A stretch of 64,000 nucleotides of DNA from positions 1-64,000 of the forward strand of contig NZ_JAHLPN010000007.1 of NCBI RefSeq assembly GCF_018917935.1, given 5' to 3'. Source of the DNA: Kineothrix sp. MSJ-39 (lineage in GTDB: Bacteria; Bacillota; Clostridia; Lachnospirales; Lachnospiraceae). Made by a program: the position numbers and the translations under genes. Each line of letters starts with the position of its first letter. The first letter of the stretch is position 1. Of the stretch, positions 1 to 9,286 are shown one piece after another. The notes beneath the pieces are model-generated. The model saw only the letters and a program-made list of their open reading frames with translations, did no database searches and was not told the origin of the DNA.

Positions 1-54
1 CGCATAGTATAATTACTATTGGTATTGTTATTTAGTAGCATAATTAATTATACC

Positions 55-92
55 AAAAAATCGCTCAGACCTCACGGTCCGGGCGATTTTTC
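55..92. terminator. Bidirectional intrinsic terminator
   Basis: An A-run leads into an 11 bp stem with one mismatch (left arm starts TCGCTCAGACC, loop TCAC), followed by a T-run. The A/T symmetry lets it stop transcription from either side. It insulates the fab operon from whatever lies before the window. Confidence 0.85.
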
Positions 93-131
93 TGTCAGGG
101 GAGTTTTTTTACAGCCCCTTTTATAGATTCG

Positions 132-185
132 TTACAAAATATCGCGAAATGTAAATTGTTTTGTGTATGGGGCGTGCTATATACT
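132..185 (+). promoter_or_regulatory. Probable promoter and possible operator of the fab operon
   Basis: A -35-like TTGTTT (156-161) and a -10 TATACT (180-185) are separated by 18 bp, about 85 bp ahead of fabH. Just upstream is a loose dyad, TTACA...TGTAA (132-154). I recognise neither a FapR nor a FabT consensus, and neither regulator gene is in the window, so the operator idea is only an inference. Confidence 0.45.
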
Positions 186-269
186 ATTATGAGCAGGATA
201 AATGAAGCGGAAATACAGTGCAGATGAACCATATGAGTAAGTTATGACAAAACAGGATGAGGAAAAGCT

Positions 270-1259
270 ATGATTGCAGTGATCAGAGGAACCGGCTCGT
301 ATATTCCACCGCGGGTGGTGGAAAATGAGGAGCTAAAAAATTATATAGAAACAAGCGATACATGGATCAGGGAACGGACAGGAATAGAAAGGCGCCACGT
401 CGTGACGGATGATACAGTCGCCTCCATGGCTGCAAAAGCAGGTAGAGCGGCATTGGAAAATGCCGGAATACAGGCGGAATCGCTGGAGCTGATCATCGTA
501 TCCACAACAAGCCCAACGCAGATGATCCCATGCAATGCCTGTCTGGTGCAAAAGGAGCTTGGAGCGGTGAATGCATCATGTTTTGACCTGAATGCAGCCT
601 GTAGCGGATTTGTCACAGCTTACCAGACGGCCTGTGCTTATATAGAAAGCGGATTGTATCAGAAGATCCTTGTGATCGGCAGTGAAGCGCTTTCCTGTAT
701 TACGGACTGGTCGGACCGCGGTACCTGTATTTTGTTTGGAGACGGAGCAGGTGCAGTGGTACTGGCGGCGGAAAAGGGAAAAAAACAGGAATCTGTCTGC
801 GGTGCAGATGGCAGCATGGGGGATGCACTGACATTATACAGCGGATATTTATCAAATCCGTTTGGAACACCGGTGCAGGAAGAAGCCGTGGCTGACGGAA
901 GGAAAAATGCGTTTGTACGGATGGACGGGCAGGCAATTTTCCGGTTCGCCGTCCGGAAGGTACCACAGATCATCGAGGAGCTGTTGCAGAAAAACAACTT
1001 ACAGAAGGAAGAGATCAAATATTATATTTTGCATCAGGCAAATACACGGATTGTGGAAGCTGTTGCCAAAAGAACCGGGCAGCCCATCGGGAAATTTCCG
1101 ATGAACGTACAGGAATATGGAAATACATCCTCTGCTTCTGTTCCGATTTTATTGGATGAGCTTTGCCGGGGCGGAAAAGTAAGAACCGGAGACAGACTGG
1201 TGATCGCAGGGTTCGGAGGCGGACTGACCTGGGCTGCCAGTGTTGTGACATGGCGGTAG
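270..1259 (+). CDS. fabH: 3-oxoacyl-ACP synthase III (FabH)
   Basis: FabH starts type II fatty-acid synthesis by condensing an acyl-CoA primer with malonyl-ACP in the cytosol. The 329-residue protein has the family length and the full catalytic triad: Cys111 in NAACSGF, His in HQAN and Asn in GNTSSAS. The glycine-rich C-terminus (GFGGGLTW) is also typical. The ATG at 270 follows a GAGGAAAAG ribosome site. It is the first gene of a nine-gene fatty-acid operon; fabK follows after 26 bp. In many related operons acpP sits at this point, but here it is missing. Confidence 0.97.
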   Translation: MIAVIRGTGSYIPPRVVENEELKNYIETSDTWIRERTGIERRHVVTDDTVASMAAKAGRAALENAGIQAESLELIIVSTTSPTQMIPCNACLVQKELGAVNASCFDLNAACSGFVTAYQTACAYIESGLYQKILVIGSEALSCITDWSDRGTCILFGDGAGAVVLAAEKGKKQESVCGADGSMGDALTLYSGYLSNPFGTPVQEEAVADGRKNAFVRMDGQAIFRFAVRKVPQIIEELLQKNNLQKEEIKYYILHQANTRIVEAVAKRTGQPIGKFPMNVQEYGNTSSASVPILLDELCRGGKVRTGDRLVIAGFGGGLTWAASVVTWR

Positions 1260-1285
1260 GAAGATGGAAATGGGAAAAGGAGAAT

Positions 1286-2227
1286 ATGATGCATACAGAA
1301 ATAAATGAAATACTGGGAACGGAATATCCGATCATACAGGGCGGTATGGCATGGGTCGCAGAATATCATCTGGCTGCAGCAGTATCGGAAGCCGGTGGAT
1401 TTGGGCTGATCGGTGCAGCGAATGCACCGGCTGACTGGGTCAGGGAGCAGATCCGGAAAACAAAGGAATTAACGGATCGTCCATTCGGTGTAAATGTCAT
1501 GTTAATGAGCCCCTACGCGGACGAAGTTTCCCGGGTGATCGCAGAGGAAGGCGTAAAGGCTGTTACAACAGGAGCCGGTAATCCGGAAAAATATATGGAA
1601 CTGTGGAAAGCACGGAATATCAAAGTCATTCCGGTTGTGGCATCGGTTGCACTGGCAAAGCGTATGCAGCGTTGCGGAGCAGATGCGGTCGTGGCAGAAG
1701 GATGTGAATCCGGCGGTCATATCGGAGAAAGCACAACGATGACACTTGTACCGCAGGTTGTGGACGCAGTTGATATCCCGGTGATCGCTGCAGGAGGAAT
1801 CGGCGATGGCAGAGGAATCGCATCAGCACTGATGCTGGGGGCGAAAGGTGTACAGATGGGTACGCGGTTTGTGGTCACAAAAGAATGTCAGGTGCATCCG
1901 GCTTATAAGGAACGCATCATCCGGGCAAAAGATATTGATACCAAGGTCACGGGGAGAAGTACAGGACATCCGATCCGGGCACTGCGGAATGACATGACAA
2001 AAGTTTACCTGCAAAAAGAGCAGGAAGGAGCATCTGTTGAGGAACTGGAACTTCTGGCATCCGGTGCACTCAGAAGAGCCGTGCAGGAAGGAGATATTCA
2101 TAACGGCAGTCTGATGTCCGGACAGATCGCAGGTCTTATTAAAGAAGAAGTTAGCTGCAAACAACTAATTGATATGCTGATAAGACAGACAAAAGAAGCA
2201 TTAAACAGGAGCAGGATGTATGAGTAA
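1286..2227 (+). CDS. fabK: Enoyl-ACP reductase II (FabK), FMN-dependent
   Basis: FabK performs the last reduction of each elongation cycle using FMN and NAD(P)H, in place of FabI. The 313-residue protein is a TIM-barrel of the nitronate monooxygenase/2-nitropropane dioxygenase family: it opens with the motif IIQGGMAWV and carries the glycine-rich FMN-phosphate stretches AEGCESGGHIG and IAAGGIGDGRG. The reading frame is open further upstream, inside fabH, but the ATG at 1286 has a good AAAAGGAG site, so I take that start. A FabK-type reductase is known to be insensitive to triclosan. It overlaps fabD by 8 bp, which points to translational coupling. Confidence 0.95.
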   Translation: MMHTEINEILGTEYPIIQGGMAWVAEYHLAAAVSEAGGFGLIGAANAPADWVREQIRKTKELTDRPFGVNVMLMSPYADEVSRVIAEEGVKAVTTGAGNPEKYMELWKARNIKVIPVVASVALAKRMQRCGADAVVAEGCESGGHIGESTTMTLVPQVVDAVDIPVIAAGGIGDGRGIASALMLGAKGVQMGTRFVVTKECQVHPAYKERIIRAKDIDTKVTGRSTGHPIRALRNDMTKVYLQKEQEGASVEELELLASGALRRAVQEGDIHNGSLMSGQIAGLIKEEVSCKQLIDMLIRQTKEALNRSRMYE

Positions 2228-3140
2228 GATTGCATTTATCTATCCCGGACAGGGGGCGCAGAAATGTGGCATGGGACGGGATTTTTATGAAAACAGTGAG
2301 CAGGCAGAAAAATACTTTGACGCTGTTTGCAGACGGCTTGATTTTGATCTGAAAAAAATCTGTTTTACAGAAAATGAAGAGATCAATCAGACGGAGTATA
2401 CACAGCCGGCAATGGTCGCAGTCTGTCTGATGATGGCGCAGGAGCTGTTTGCACAGGGAATCAGACCGGAAATGACTGCGGGACTCAGCCTTGGAGAATA
2501 TGCGGCAATCGCAACAGCCGGGGCATTTTCCATGGAAGATGCAGTACTTCTTGTCAGAGAGCGTGGAAAACTGATGCAGTACACTGTACCGGCGGGCATT
2601 GGCGGTATGAGTGCAGTGCTGGGTATGGAGGCTGCAAAGATAGAAAATGTGCTGAAGAACATTCCGGGTGTTATGATCGCAAATTATAACTGCCCGGGGC
2701 AGATCGTTATCACGGGAGAGCTTACAGCACTTGAAAAGGCGGGCACTGCATTGAAGGAAGCAGGTGCAAAGCGTGTACTGCCTTTGAAGGTAAGTGGTCC
2801 GTTCCATTCTTTACTGATGGAGCCGGCAGCTTCAAAACTGAAGCAGGAACTCTCCAAAGTAACGATATCCGATCTGCAGATCCCTTACATTTCCAATGTG
2901 ACAGCACAAAAGGTAACAGACAAGCAGGAGATTGCTGCACTGCTTTGTGAGGGAATCCATTCTTCCGTGCACTGGGAGCAGAGTGTCAGATATATGATAA
3001 GGCAGGGAATCGATACTTTTGTGGAAATCGGTCCAGGAAGAACACTGGCCGGGTTTATGAAGAAAATAGACCCGACAGTAACTGTGAAAAATGTTGCCAT
3101 CTGGGAAGATGTGAAGAAAGTGGTAAATGAATTATGTTGA
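2220..3140 (+). CDS. fabD: Malonyl-CoA:ACP transacylase (FabD)
   Basis: FabD moves malonyl groups from CoA to ACP and so feeds FabH and FabF. The 306 residues match the family length. The nucleophile Ser90 lies in GLSLGEY, the partner His196 in GPFHS, and the N-terminal FIYPGQGAQ motif is present. The start overlaps the end of fabK, and the ribosome site lies within fabK codons (CAGGAGCAGG). The stop overlaps fabG by 7 bp. Confidence 0.97.
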   Translation: MSKIAFIYPGQGAQKCGMGRDFYENSEQAEKYFDAVCRRLDFDLKKICFTENEEINQTEYTQPAMVAVCLMMAQELFAQGIRPEMTAGLSLGEYAAIATAGAFSMEDAVLLVRERGKLMQYTVPAGIGGMSAVLGMEAAKIENVLKNIPGVMIANYNCPGQIVITGELTALEKAGTALKEAGAKRVLPLKVSGPFHSLLMEPAASKLKQELSKVTISDLQIPYISNVTAQKVTDKQEIAALLCEGIHSSVHWEQSVRYMIRQGIDTFVEIGPGRTLAGFMKKIDPTVTVKNVAIWEDVKKVVNELC

Positions 3141-3871
3141 CTGGAAAAGTAGCACTGGTAACAGGTGCATCAAGAGGAATCGGATGTGCCATTGCCAGAA
3201 AACTTGCAAAAATGGGAGCACTTGTGATCGTAAATTATAACGGTTCAAAGGAGGCGGCGGAGGCAGTTGCCGGGGAAATCTGCAAAGTCGGCGGAAGTGC
3301 TGTAACGTATGGATGTGATGTGGCGGATGAAGCTGCCACAACGGCTATGATCGCCGCAATCACAAAGGATTACGGGGGAATAGATATTCTGGTCAATAAT
3401 GCCGGGATCACAAGAGATAACCTGATGCTCCGTATGACAGATGCGGAATTTGATGCGGTGCTTGCAACTAACCTGAAAGGGGCATTTCATACAATGCGTG
3501 CTGCAGCAAAGACAATGCTGAAAAAGCGTTATGGCAGGATCATTAACATTGCATCCGTTACGGGAATGACAGGAAATGCCGGGCAGGCTAACTATGCAGC
3601 AGCAAAAGCGGGACTGATCGGAATGACAAAAACTGCCGCGAGAGAACTTGCAAGCCGTGGAATTACGGTAAATGCAGTTGCTCCGGGCTTTATTGAAACA
3701 GACATGACAAGGAAACTTCCGGAAGAGATCAGGAAAAAGGCATGCGGACAGATCCCGCTTGGGCGTTTCGGACAGCCGGAGGATGTGGCAGATGCGGTTG
3801 CATTTCTGGCTGCGGAAGGCGCATATCTGACAGGACAGGTACTTGCTGTTGATGGTGGCATGGTGATGTAG
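3134..3871 (+). CDS. fabG: 3-oxoacyl-ACP reductase (FabG)
   Basis: FabG reduces the 3-ketoacyl-ACP made by FabH or FabF with NADPH. The 245-residue short-chain dehydrogenase shows the Rossmann motif TGASRGIG (residues 10-17), NNAG at 88-91 and the catalytic Ser141, Tyr154 and Lys158. Its start overlaps the fabD stop by 7 bp. It is an ordinary member of the operon with no visible defect. Confidence 0.97.
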   Translation: MLTGKVALVTGASRGIGCAIARKLAKMGALVIVNYNGSKEAAEAVAGEICKVGGSAVTYGCDVADEAATTAMIAAITKDYGGIDILVNNAGITRDNLMLRMTDAEFDAVLATNLKGAFHTMRAAAKTMLKKRYGRIINIASVTGMTGNAGQANYAAAKAGLIGMTKTAARELASRGITVNAVAPGFIETDMTRKLPEEIRKKACGQIPLGRFGQPEDVADAVAFLAAEGAYLTGQVLAVDGGMVM

Positions 3872-3885
3872 AATGGAGACAGAGA

Positions 3886-5124
3886 ATGAAAAGAAGAGTT
3901 GTAATTACAGGAATGGGAGCAGTGACTCCGACCGGAAACTGTGTCGATGTATTTTGGAACAGCTGTAAGGAAGGGAAAGTCGGTATAGACAGGATTACAA
4001 AGTTTGATACAGCTGATTTTAAAGTAAGTCTGGCAGCAGAGGTAAAGGATTTCAGGGCTGCTGACTATATGGATCCGAAGGCAGCAAGGCGCATGGAGCC
4101 TTTTGCACAGTATGCCGTTGCTGCGGCAAAGGAAGCAATGGAAGACGCAGGTATTGATATGCAAAAGGAAGATCCTTACCGCGCCGGTGTGATCATCGGC
4201 TCCGGCATCGGAAGTCTTGAGACCGTAGAGGTTACTTATGGAAAAGTTCTGGAACATAAGGTAAACCGGGTAAATCCGCTGACAATTCCGAAAATGATCT
4301 CGAATATGGCAGCAGGCAATGTTTCTATTTTATTCGGTCTTAAAGGAAAGTGTGAAAATGTTGTAACAGCCTGTGCAACAGGCACAAACTGTATCGGTGA
4401 TGCCATGCGTACGATCCAGTATGGGGAAGCGGATATCATGCTGGCAGGCGGCGCTGAAAGCTGTATCTGTCCTACGGGTATCGCAGGGTTTCAGCAGTTG
4501 ACAGCACTTTCAACGGAAACGGACAGGCTGCGGGCTTCCATTCCTTTTGACAAGGACAGAAACGGTTTTGTCATGGGAGAAGGGGCAGGTATTTTGGTAC
4601 TGGAAGAACTTTCTCATGCGCAGAAGCGTGGTGCGCATATTTATGCAGAACTTGTGGGATATGGAGCAACGGCGGATGCGTATCATATTACATCACCATG
4701 TGAGGATGGAAGCGGTGCGGCAAAGGCAATGGAGCTTGCCATGCAGGAAGCAGACATAGAACCGGCGCAGATTGACTATATCAATGCACACGGTACAAGT
4801 ACACATCATAATGATCTGTTTGAAACAAGAGCGATCAGGCTTGCTTTTGGTGCGCATGCTAAGAATGTGCTGATCAATTCAACAAAATCCATGATCGGGC
4901 ATCTGCTCGGGGCAGCAGGCGGCGTGGAAGCCATTGTCTGTGTGAAGTCTATTCAGGATGGCTTTGTGCACCGGACAGCCGGTACAAAAGAAACAGATCC
5001 AGAATGCGATCTGCATTATGCCATTGATGCACCGGTGGAGAAAAAGATCACTTATGCCATGAGTGATTCCCTGGGCTTTGGCGGACATAATGCGGTGCTT
5101 GTTTTTAAAACATTTGATGCCTGA
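3886..5124 (+). CDS. fabF: 3-oxoacyl-ACP synthase II (FabF)
   Basis: FabF carries out the elongation condensations with malonyl-ACP. The 412-residue protein has the Cys-His-His triad of KAS I/II enzymes: Cys163 in TACATGTN, His302 in HGTSTHHND and His339 in SMIGHLLGAAG. It lies 14 bp after fabG with a GGAGACAGAG ribosome site. No separate fabB is seen, so FabF is probably the main condensing enzyme of this operon. Confidence 0.97.
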   Translation: MKRRVVITGMGAVTPTGNCVDVFWNSCKEGKVGIDRITKFDTADFKVSLAAEVKDFRAADYMDPKAARRMEPFAQYAVAAAKEAMEDAGIDMQKEDPYRAGVIIGSGIGSLETVEVTYGKVLEHKVNRVNPLTIPKMISNMAAGNVSILFGLKGKCENVVTACATGTNCIGDAMRTIQYGEADIMLAGGAESCICPTGIAGFQQLTALSTETDRLRASIPFDKDRNGFVMGEGAGILVLEELSHAQKRGAHIYAELVGYGATADAYHITSPCEDGSGAAKAMELAMQEADIEPAQIDYINAHGTSTHHNDLFETRAIRLAFGAHAKNVLINSTKSMIGHLLGAAGGVEAIVCVKSIQDGFVHRTAGTKETDPECDLHYAIDAPVEKKITYAMSDSLGFGGHNAVLVFKTFDA

Positions 5125-5182
5125 CGATTAGGGCAGGATGGTACAGAGTGATCACAGATCAGAAAAGGTGAAGGGTAAAGCT

Positions 5183-5638
5183 ATGGAATTTGAAAATATG
5201 ATAAAGCTGATCCAGACGGTGTCGGCGTCGGAACTGGACAGTTTCTGTTATGAAGAAAACGGTATCAGGATAAAATGCAGTAAGAAACCGGAAAAGACGG
5301 TTATGGTACGGGAACCTGCAGAAAACAAAGGGTATCAAGGTGAACTGAATGCAGGAAAAGCTGTTCGGAGCAAGAATTGTACAGACATTTCCTCACCACT
5401 GGTTGGCGTGTTTTATGAAGCACCGGCTGAAGGAGAGGAACCATTTATACAGGTCGGAGATCATGTAAAAAAGGGACAGGTGCTTGGCATTATTGAAGCA
5501 ATGAAGCTGATGAATGAAATTGAAAGTGATATTGACGGCATTGTCCGGGAGATCAGGGTGCATAATACGGACACTGTGGAATACGGACAGACATTGTTCG
5601 TGATCGAAAATGCAAATGTAGAAGAGGCAGCATCATGA
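5183..5638 (+). CDS. accB: Biotin carboxyl carrier protein of acetyl-CoA carboxylase (AccB)
   Basis: AccB carries the biotin that shuttles CO2 between AccC and the carboxyltransferase. The 151-residue protein has an N-terminal helical segment, a variable linker and a C-terminal biotinyl domain with Lys108 in EAMKLMNEI as the biotinylation site. The frame is open from 5138, but the ATG at 5183 follows AAAAGGTGAAGGG and gives the usual N-terminus. Its stop overlaps the fabZ ATG by 4 bp. Confidence 0.96.
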   Translation: MEFENMIKLIQTVSASELDSFCYEENGIRIKCSKKPEKTVMVREPAENKGYQGELNAGKAVRSKNCTDISSPLVGVFYEAPAEGEEPFIQVGDHVKKGQVLGIIEAMKLMNEIESDIDGIVREIRVHNTDTVEYGQTLFVIENANVEEAAS

Positions 5639-6063
5639 AATCATTACAGATCAATGAAATAAAAGAAATTTTACCGCACAGACATCCGTTTCTTCTGGTG
5701 GATAGGATTGAAGATTATGAACCGGGACAATATGCGATCGGGTATAAATGCGTGACTTACAGAGAAGATTTTTTCGCAGGACATTTTCCGCAGGAACCGG
5801 TTATGCCGGGGGTACTCATTATAGAAGCTCTGGCGCAGACAGGAGCTGTCGCTATTTTATCACAGCCTGAAAACAAAGGAAAGATCGCCTTTTTCGGCGG
5901 AATTGATAAATGCAGATTCCGTGGAAAAGTAGTACCGGGAGATATGCTCAGGCTGGAAACAAAGATTATAAAACAAAAGGGACCGGTTGGTATCGGAGAA
6001 GCGACAGCAAGCGTTGATGGGAAAGTAGTTGCCAGCGGACAACTGACATTTATGATAGGGTAA
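5635..6063 (+). CDS. fabZ: 3-hydroxyacyl-ACP dehydratase (FabZ)
   Basis: FabZ removes water from 3-hydroxyacyl-ACP to give the trans-2-enoyl substrate of FabK. The 142-residue hot-dog protein has the catalytic His in HRHPFLLVD, and [17 protein letters not shown] supplies the conserved Glu64. It overlaps accB by 4 bp (ATGA) and is followed 6 bp later by accC. Because FabA is absent, unsaturated fatty acids, if made, must arise in another way, for example through a bifunctional FabZ/FabF route. Confidence 0.97.
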   Translation: MKSLQINEIKEILPHRHPFLLVDRIEDYEPGQYAIGYKCVTYREDFFAGHFPQEPVMPGVLIIEALAQTGAVAILSQPENKGKIAFFGGIDKCRFRGKVVPGDMLRLETKIIKQKGPVGIGEATASVDGKVVASGQLTFMIG

Positions 6064-6069
6064 ATAAAA

Positions 6070-7407
6070 ATGATAAGAAAGTTACTTGTGGCAAATCGCG
6101 GAGAGATTGCCGTGCGGATCATCAGAGCCTGTCGCGAAATGGGAATTGAGACGGTGGCAGTCTATTCGGAGGCAGACAGGGAAGCATTACATGCAAAGCT
6201 GGCAGATGAGGCTGTCTGTATCGGCCCTGCTTCACTTTCTGACAGCTATTTATCGATGGAGAGGATCATCAGTGCAACTATCGTAACCGGTGCACAGGCC
6301 ATTCATCCGGGATTTGGGTTTTTATCGGAAAATGCAAAGTTCGCATCGTTGTGTGAAAAATGCAATATTATTTTTATCGGTCCTAAGGCAGAAATAATTG
6401 AAAGGCTGGGCAATAAACAGCTTGCACGGGAAACGATGCAGAAAGCGGGAGTCCCTGTTATACCGGGCAGCGACAGAGCGGTTTTTGATTACCGGGACGG
6501 ACTGCATGAAGCGGAAAAAATCGGTTATCCCATTATGATCAAGGCAGCTCTCGGAGGCGGTGGAAAAGGAATGCGTCTTTCCGGATCAAAAGAGGATTTT
6601 GAAAAGAATTTCCGGATTGCACAGGCAGAGGCAAAACAGTGCTTCGGTGATGATGCCATGTATCTGGAACATTACATAAAGGGACCGCGTCATGTGGAAT
6701 TTCAGATCCTGGCAGATTCCTATGGTAATGTGGTACACCTTGGGGAACGGGATTGTTCTATCCAGAGAAAACACCAGAAGCTGATCGAGGAAGCACCATG
6801 CTGCGCACTATCACCCAAACAGCGAATGAAGATGGGACAGACAGCGGTCCGTGCAGCGAAGGCAGCAGGGTATATCAATGCAGGCACAATAGAGTTCCTG
6901 TTAGAACCTTCCGGTGCTTTTTATTTTATGGAAATGAATACCCGGATCCAGGTAGAGCATCCAATCACGGAATGGATCACCGGAATTGATCTGATCAAAG
7001 AGCAGATCAGGATTGCAGCAGGAGAAAAACTGACTTTTTCCCAGAATGACATCCGGATCAGCGGACATGCGATCGAGATGCGGATCAATGCGGAAAAACC
7101 GGAAGAAGAATTCAGACCGTGTCCCGGGACGATCACAGGGCTGCATTTGCCGGGCGGAAAAGGAATCAGGATCGATTCCGCAATATACAGCGGCTACAGG
7201 GTACCACCATTCTATGATTCTATGATCGCAAAGATCAGTGTCTGGGCAAAGACAAGGGAAGAAGCGATCCGAAAGGCACGTAGTGCTTTGGGAGAGGTCA
7301 TTATTGAGGGTGTCGATACCAATGTGGATTATCAATATGGTATTTTGGAAGAACCGGACTATCAGAACGGGAATGTGGATATCAACTATATAGAAAACCA
7401 TTTTTGA
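6070..7407 (+). CDS. accC: Biotin carboxylase subunit of acetyl-CoA carboxylase (AccC)
   Basis: AccC uses ATP and bicarbonate to carboxylate the biotin on AccB. The 445 residues show the N-terminal LVANRGEIAVRI motif, the ATP-grasp glycine loop (KAALGGGGKGMR), GERDCSIQRKHQK and EMNTRIQVEHPITE. Length and motif order match stand-alone bacterial AccC. It sits between fabZ and the fused carboxyltransferase gene, so the whole ACC complex is encoded here. Confidence 0.97.
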   Translation: MIRKLLVANRGEIAVRIIRACREMGIETVAVYSEADREALHAKLADEAVCIGPASLSDSYLSMERIISATIVTGAQAIHPGFGFLSENAKFASLCEKCNIIFIGPKAEIIERLGNKQLARETMQKAGVPVIPGSDRAVFDYRDGLHEAEKIGYPIMIKAALGGGGKGMRLSGSKEDFEKNFRIAQAEAKQCFGDDAMYLEHYIKGPRHVEFQILADSYGNVVHLGERDCSIQRKHQKLIEEAPCCALSPKQRMKMGQTAVRAAKAAGYINAGTIEFLLEPSGAFYFMEMNTRIQVEHPITEWITGIDLIKEQIRIAAGEKLTFSQNDIRISGHAIEMRINAEKPEEEFRPCPGTITGLHLPGGKGIRIDSAIYSGYRVPPFYDSMIAKISVWAKTREEAIRKARSALGEVIIEGVDTNVDYQYGILEEPDYQNGNVDINYIENHF

Positions 7408-7428
7408 ATTTGGGAGAAACGTTGACCG

Positions 7429-9225
7429 ATGAATTTAGATCATGTATTCAAAAAAACAGCAAAGGAAATGTATCATACCGGTATCAATCCGTCTGTTCCG
7501 GACGATCTATTATGCAAATGTAAAAAATGCGGCGGTATTGTGCTGATAGATGATGTCAGAAGCAGTGGATATATCTGCCCGAAATGCGGCGGCTATTTTC
7601 GAATGAGTGCTTATGAACGCATTAAAAGAGTTGCGGATGAAGGTACGTTTCTGGAATGGGACAGAAATCTTGTCGGAACGGATCCGCTGCAGTTTGAGGG
7701 CTATGAGGCAAAGCTTGCAGCGACAAGGCTGCGCACGCATATGAAAGAGGCAGTTATCACAGGCCGCTGCAGGATCGGTGGCAGACAGACTGTTCTTTGC
7801 GTTATGGATGGTAGATTCTTTATGGCGAGTATGGGAGAAGCTGTCGGAGAAAAAATAACAAGAGCGGTAGAACGTGCCACGAAATTGAAATTACCCGTTA
7901 TTATCTTTGTGTGCTCAGGCGGTGCAAGAATGCAGGAGGGGATGCTGTCCTTGATGCAGATGGCAAAAACAAGTGCCGCCATAAAAAGACACAGTGAGGC
8001 GGGGCTTCTCTATATCAGTGTGCTGACGGATCCGACAACAGGCGGCGTAATGGCAAGCTTTGCAATGCTAGGGGATATCATACTGGCCGAACCCGGAGCA
8101 CTTGCCGGATTTGCCGGACAACGTGTGATCGAGCAGACGATCCATCAGAAGCTGCCAAAAGGATTCCAAAGAGCAGAATTTCTGCAGGAGCATGGCTTTG
8201 TAGACCGGATCGTAAAAAGAGAAGAAATGAAGCAGGTACTCACAGACCTTTTGCTGCTGCACCATGCGGGAGAAGAAAACATACAGGAGAATTGCCTGGG
8301 ATTTAAGGCTAAATCCAATGAGTTAGCCAATAGTAACTTAAATGATAGTCGGAAAGAGCTGATTCAGCAGGGTGAAACACGGGCAGATCAGAAAAAAGAA
8401 ACAGCATGTAAAGCCCAAAAGTTGTTCCATACAAAGTCTGCATGGGAACGTGTCCAGCTCGCAAGGGAGCAGGGGCGTAGTATCAGCTCAGACTATATCA
8501 AAGAGTTATTTCCGCTTTTTTATGAATTACATGGGGACAGGGCCGGAACGGATGATCCGGCGGTCATTGCGGGAATTGCCATGTTTCAAAATGAACCTGT
8601 GACGATCATCGCACAGGAAAAGGGAAAAAATACAAAAGAACAGATTGCCCATAATTTCGGTATGTGTCAGCCGGGTGGTTATCGTAAGGTAAAAAGATTA
8701 CTGGCAGAGGCAGAAAAATTTAAGAGACCGGTGGTCTGTTTTGTGGATACACCGGGTGCTTACTGTGGTATTGAAGCGGAAGAACAGGGACAAGGGGAGG
8801 CAATTGCCACATCCATTTCGGATATGTCAGCACTTTCAGTCCCGGTTTTATCCATTATCATCGGAGAAGGAGGAAGCGGCGGCGCGCTTGCGCTTGCGAC
8901 AGCCAATGAGGTCTGGATGTTGGAAAATGCAATGTATTCCATTCTTTCACCGGAAGGGTTTGCCAGTATTTTATGGAAAGACAGTCACAGAGCAAAAGAA
9001 GCGGCTGCATGCATGAAACTGACGGCAGAGGATCTGCTGAAGCTGGGTGTCATTGAAAAAGTATTTGCGGAAGAAGAAAAACTGCCTGCTGGGCTGCCAA
9101 AATTGACGGCAGAGATTTCCAAAGAAATAGGTTCCTTTTTGCAAAAGTATGAAAGAATAAAGCCTGAACAGGTAAAAGAAATGCGGTATGAACGGTTCCG
9201 GAAAATGGGAAAATTACAGCTGTAA
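7429..9225 (+). CDS. accDA: Fused acetyl-CoA carboxylase carboxyltransferase, beta-alpha (AccD-AccA)
   Basis: This single 598-residue chain joins the two carboxyltransferase subunits that are separate in E. coli. Residues 1 to about 285 are AccD-like, with a four-cysteine zinc ribbon (C31, C34, C50, C53) and the crotonase-like core (SGGARMQEG, PTTGGVMASFA). A charged linker follows (about 285-335). The rest is AccA-like (AREQGRS, ELHGDRAGTDDPA, FVDTPGAYCGIEAEEQGQG, GEGGSGGALA). The reading frame is continuous with no sign of a stop or frameshift. The fusion enforces a 1:1 ratio and is known in some Firmicutes lineages. Confidence 0.95.
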   Translation: MNLDHVFKKTAKEMYHTGINPSVPDDLLCKCKKCGGIVLIDDVRSSGYICPKCGGYFRMSAYERIKRVADEGTFLEWDRNLVGTDPLQFEGYEAKLAATRLRTHMKEAVITGRCRIGGRQTVLCVMDGRFFMASMGEAVGEKITRAVERATKLKLPVIIFVCSGGARMQEGMLSLMQMAKTSAAIKRHSEAGLLYISVLTDPTTGGVMASFAMLGDIILAEPGALAGFAGQRVIEQTIHQKLPKGFQRAEFLQEHGFVDRIVKREEMKQVLTDLLLLHHAGEENIQENCLGFKAKSNELANSNLNDSRKELIQQGETRADQKKETACKAQKLFHTKSAWERVQLAREQGRSISSDYIKELFPLFYELHGDRAGTDDPAVIAGIAMFQNEPVTIIAQEKGKNTKEQIAHNFGMCQPGGYRKVKRLLAEAEKFKRPVVCFVDTPGAYCGIEAEEQGQGEAIATSISDMSALSVPVLSIIIGEGGSGGALALATANEVWMLENAMYSILSPEGFASILWKDSHRAKEAAACMKLTAEDLLKLGVIEKVFAEEEKLPAGLPKLTAEISKEIGSFLQKYERIKPEQVKEMRYERFRKMGKLQL

Positions 9226-9286
9226 ATGTATGAGGAAGCGAGATATAATAGGTGCAGGAGAAAATACTTTAAAGGAAGAATAATGC

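Noticed and set aside
1163-1285. Longer N-terminus for FabK reaching back into fabH
   Set aside because: The extension is in another frame of fabH codons and lacks a ribosome site; the ATG at 1286 has AAAAGGAG and gives the normal FabK start.
7429-9225. accD and accA as two genes joined by a sequencing error
   Set aside because: The linker is long, charged and in frame, with no stop remnants or internal ribosome site and start; a real fusion is the simpler explanation.
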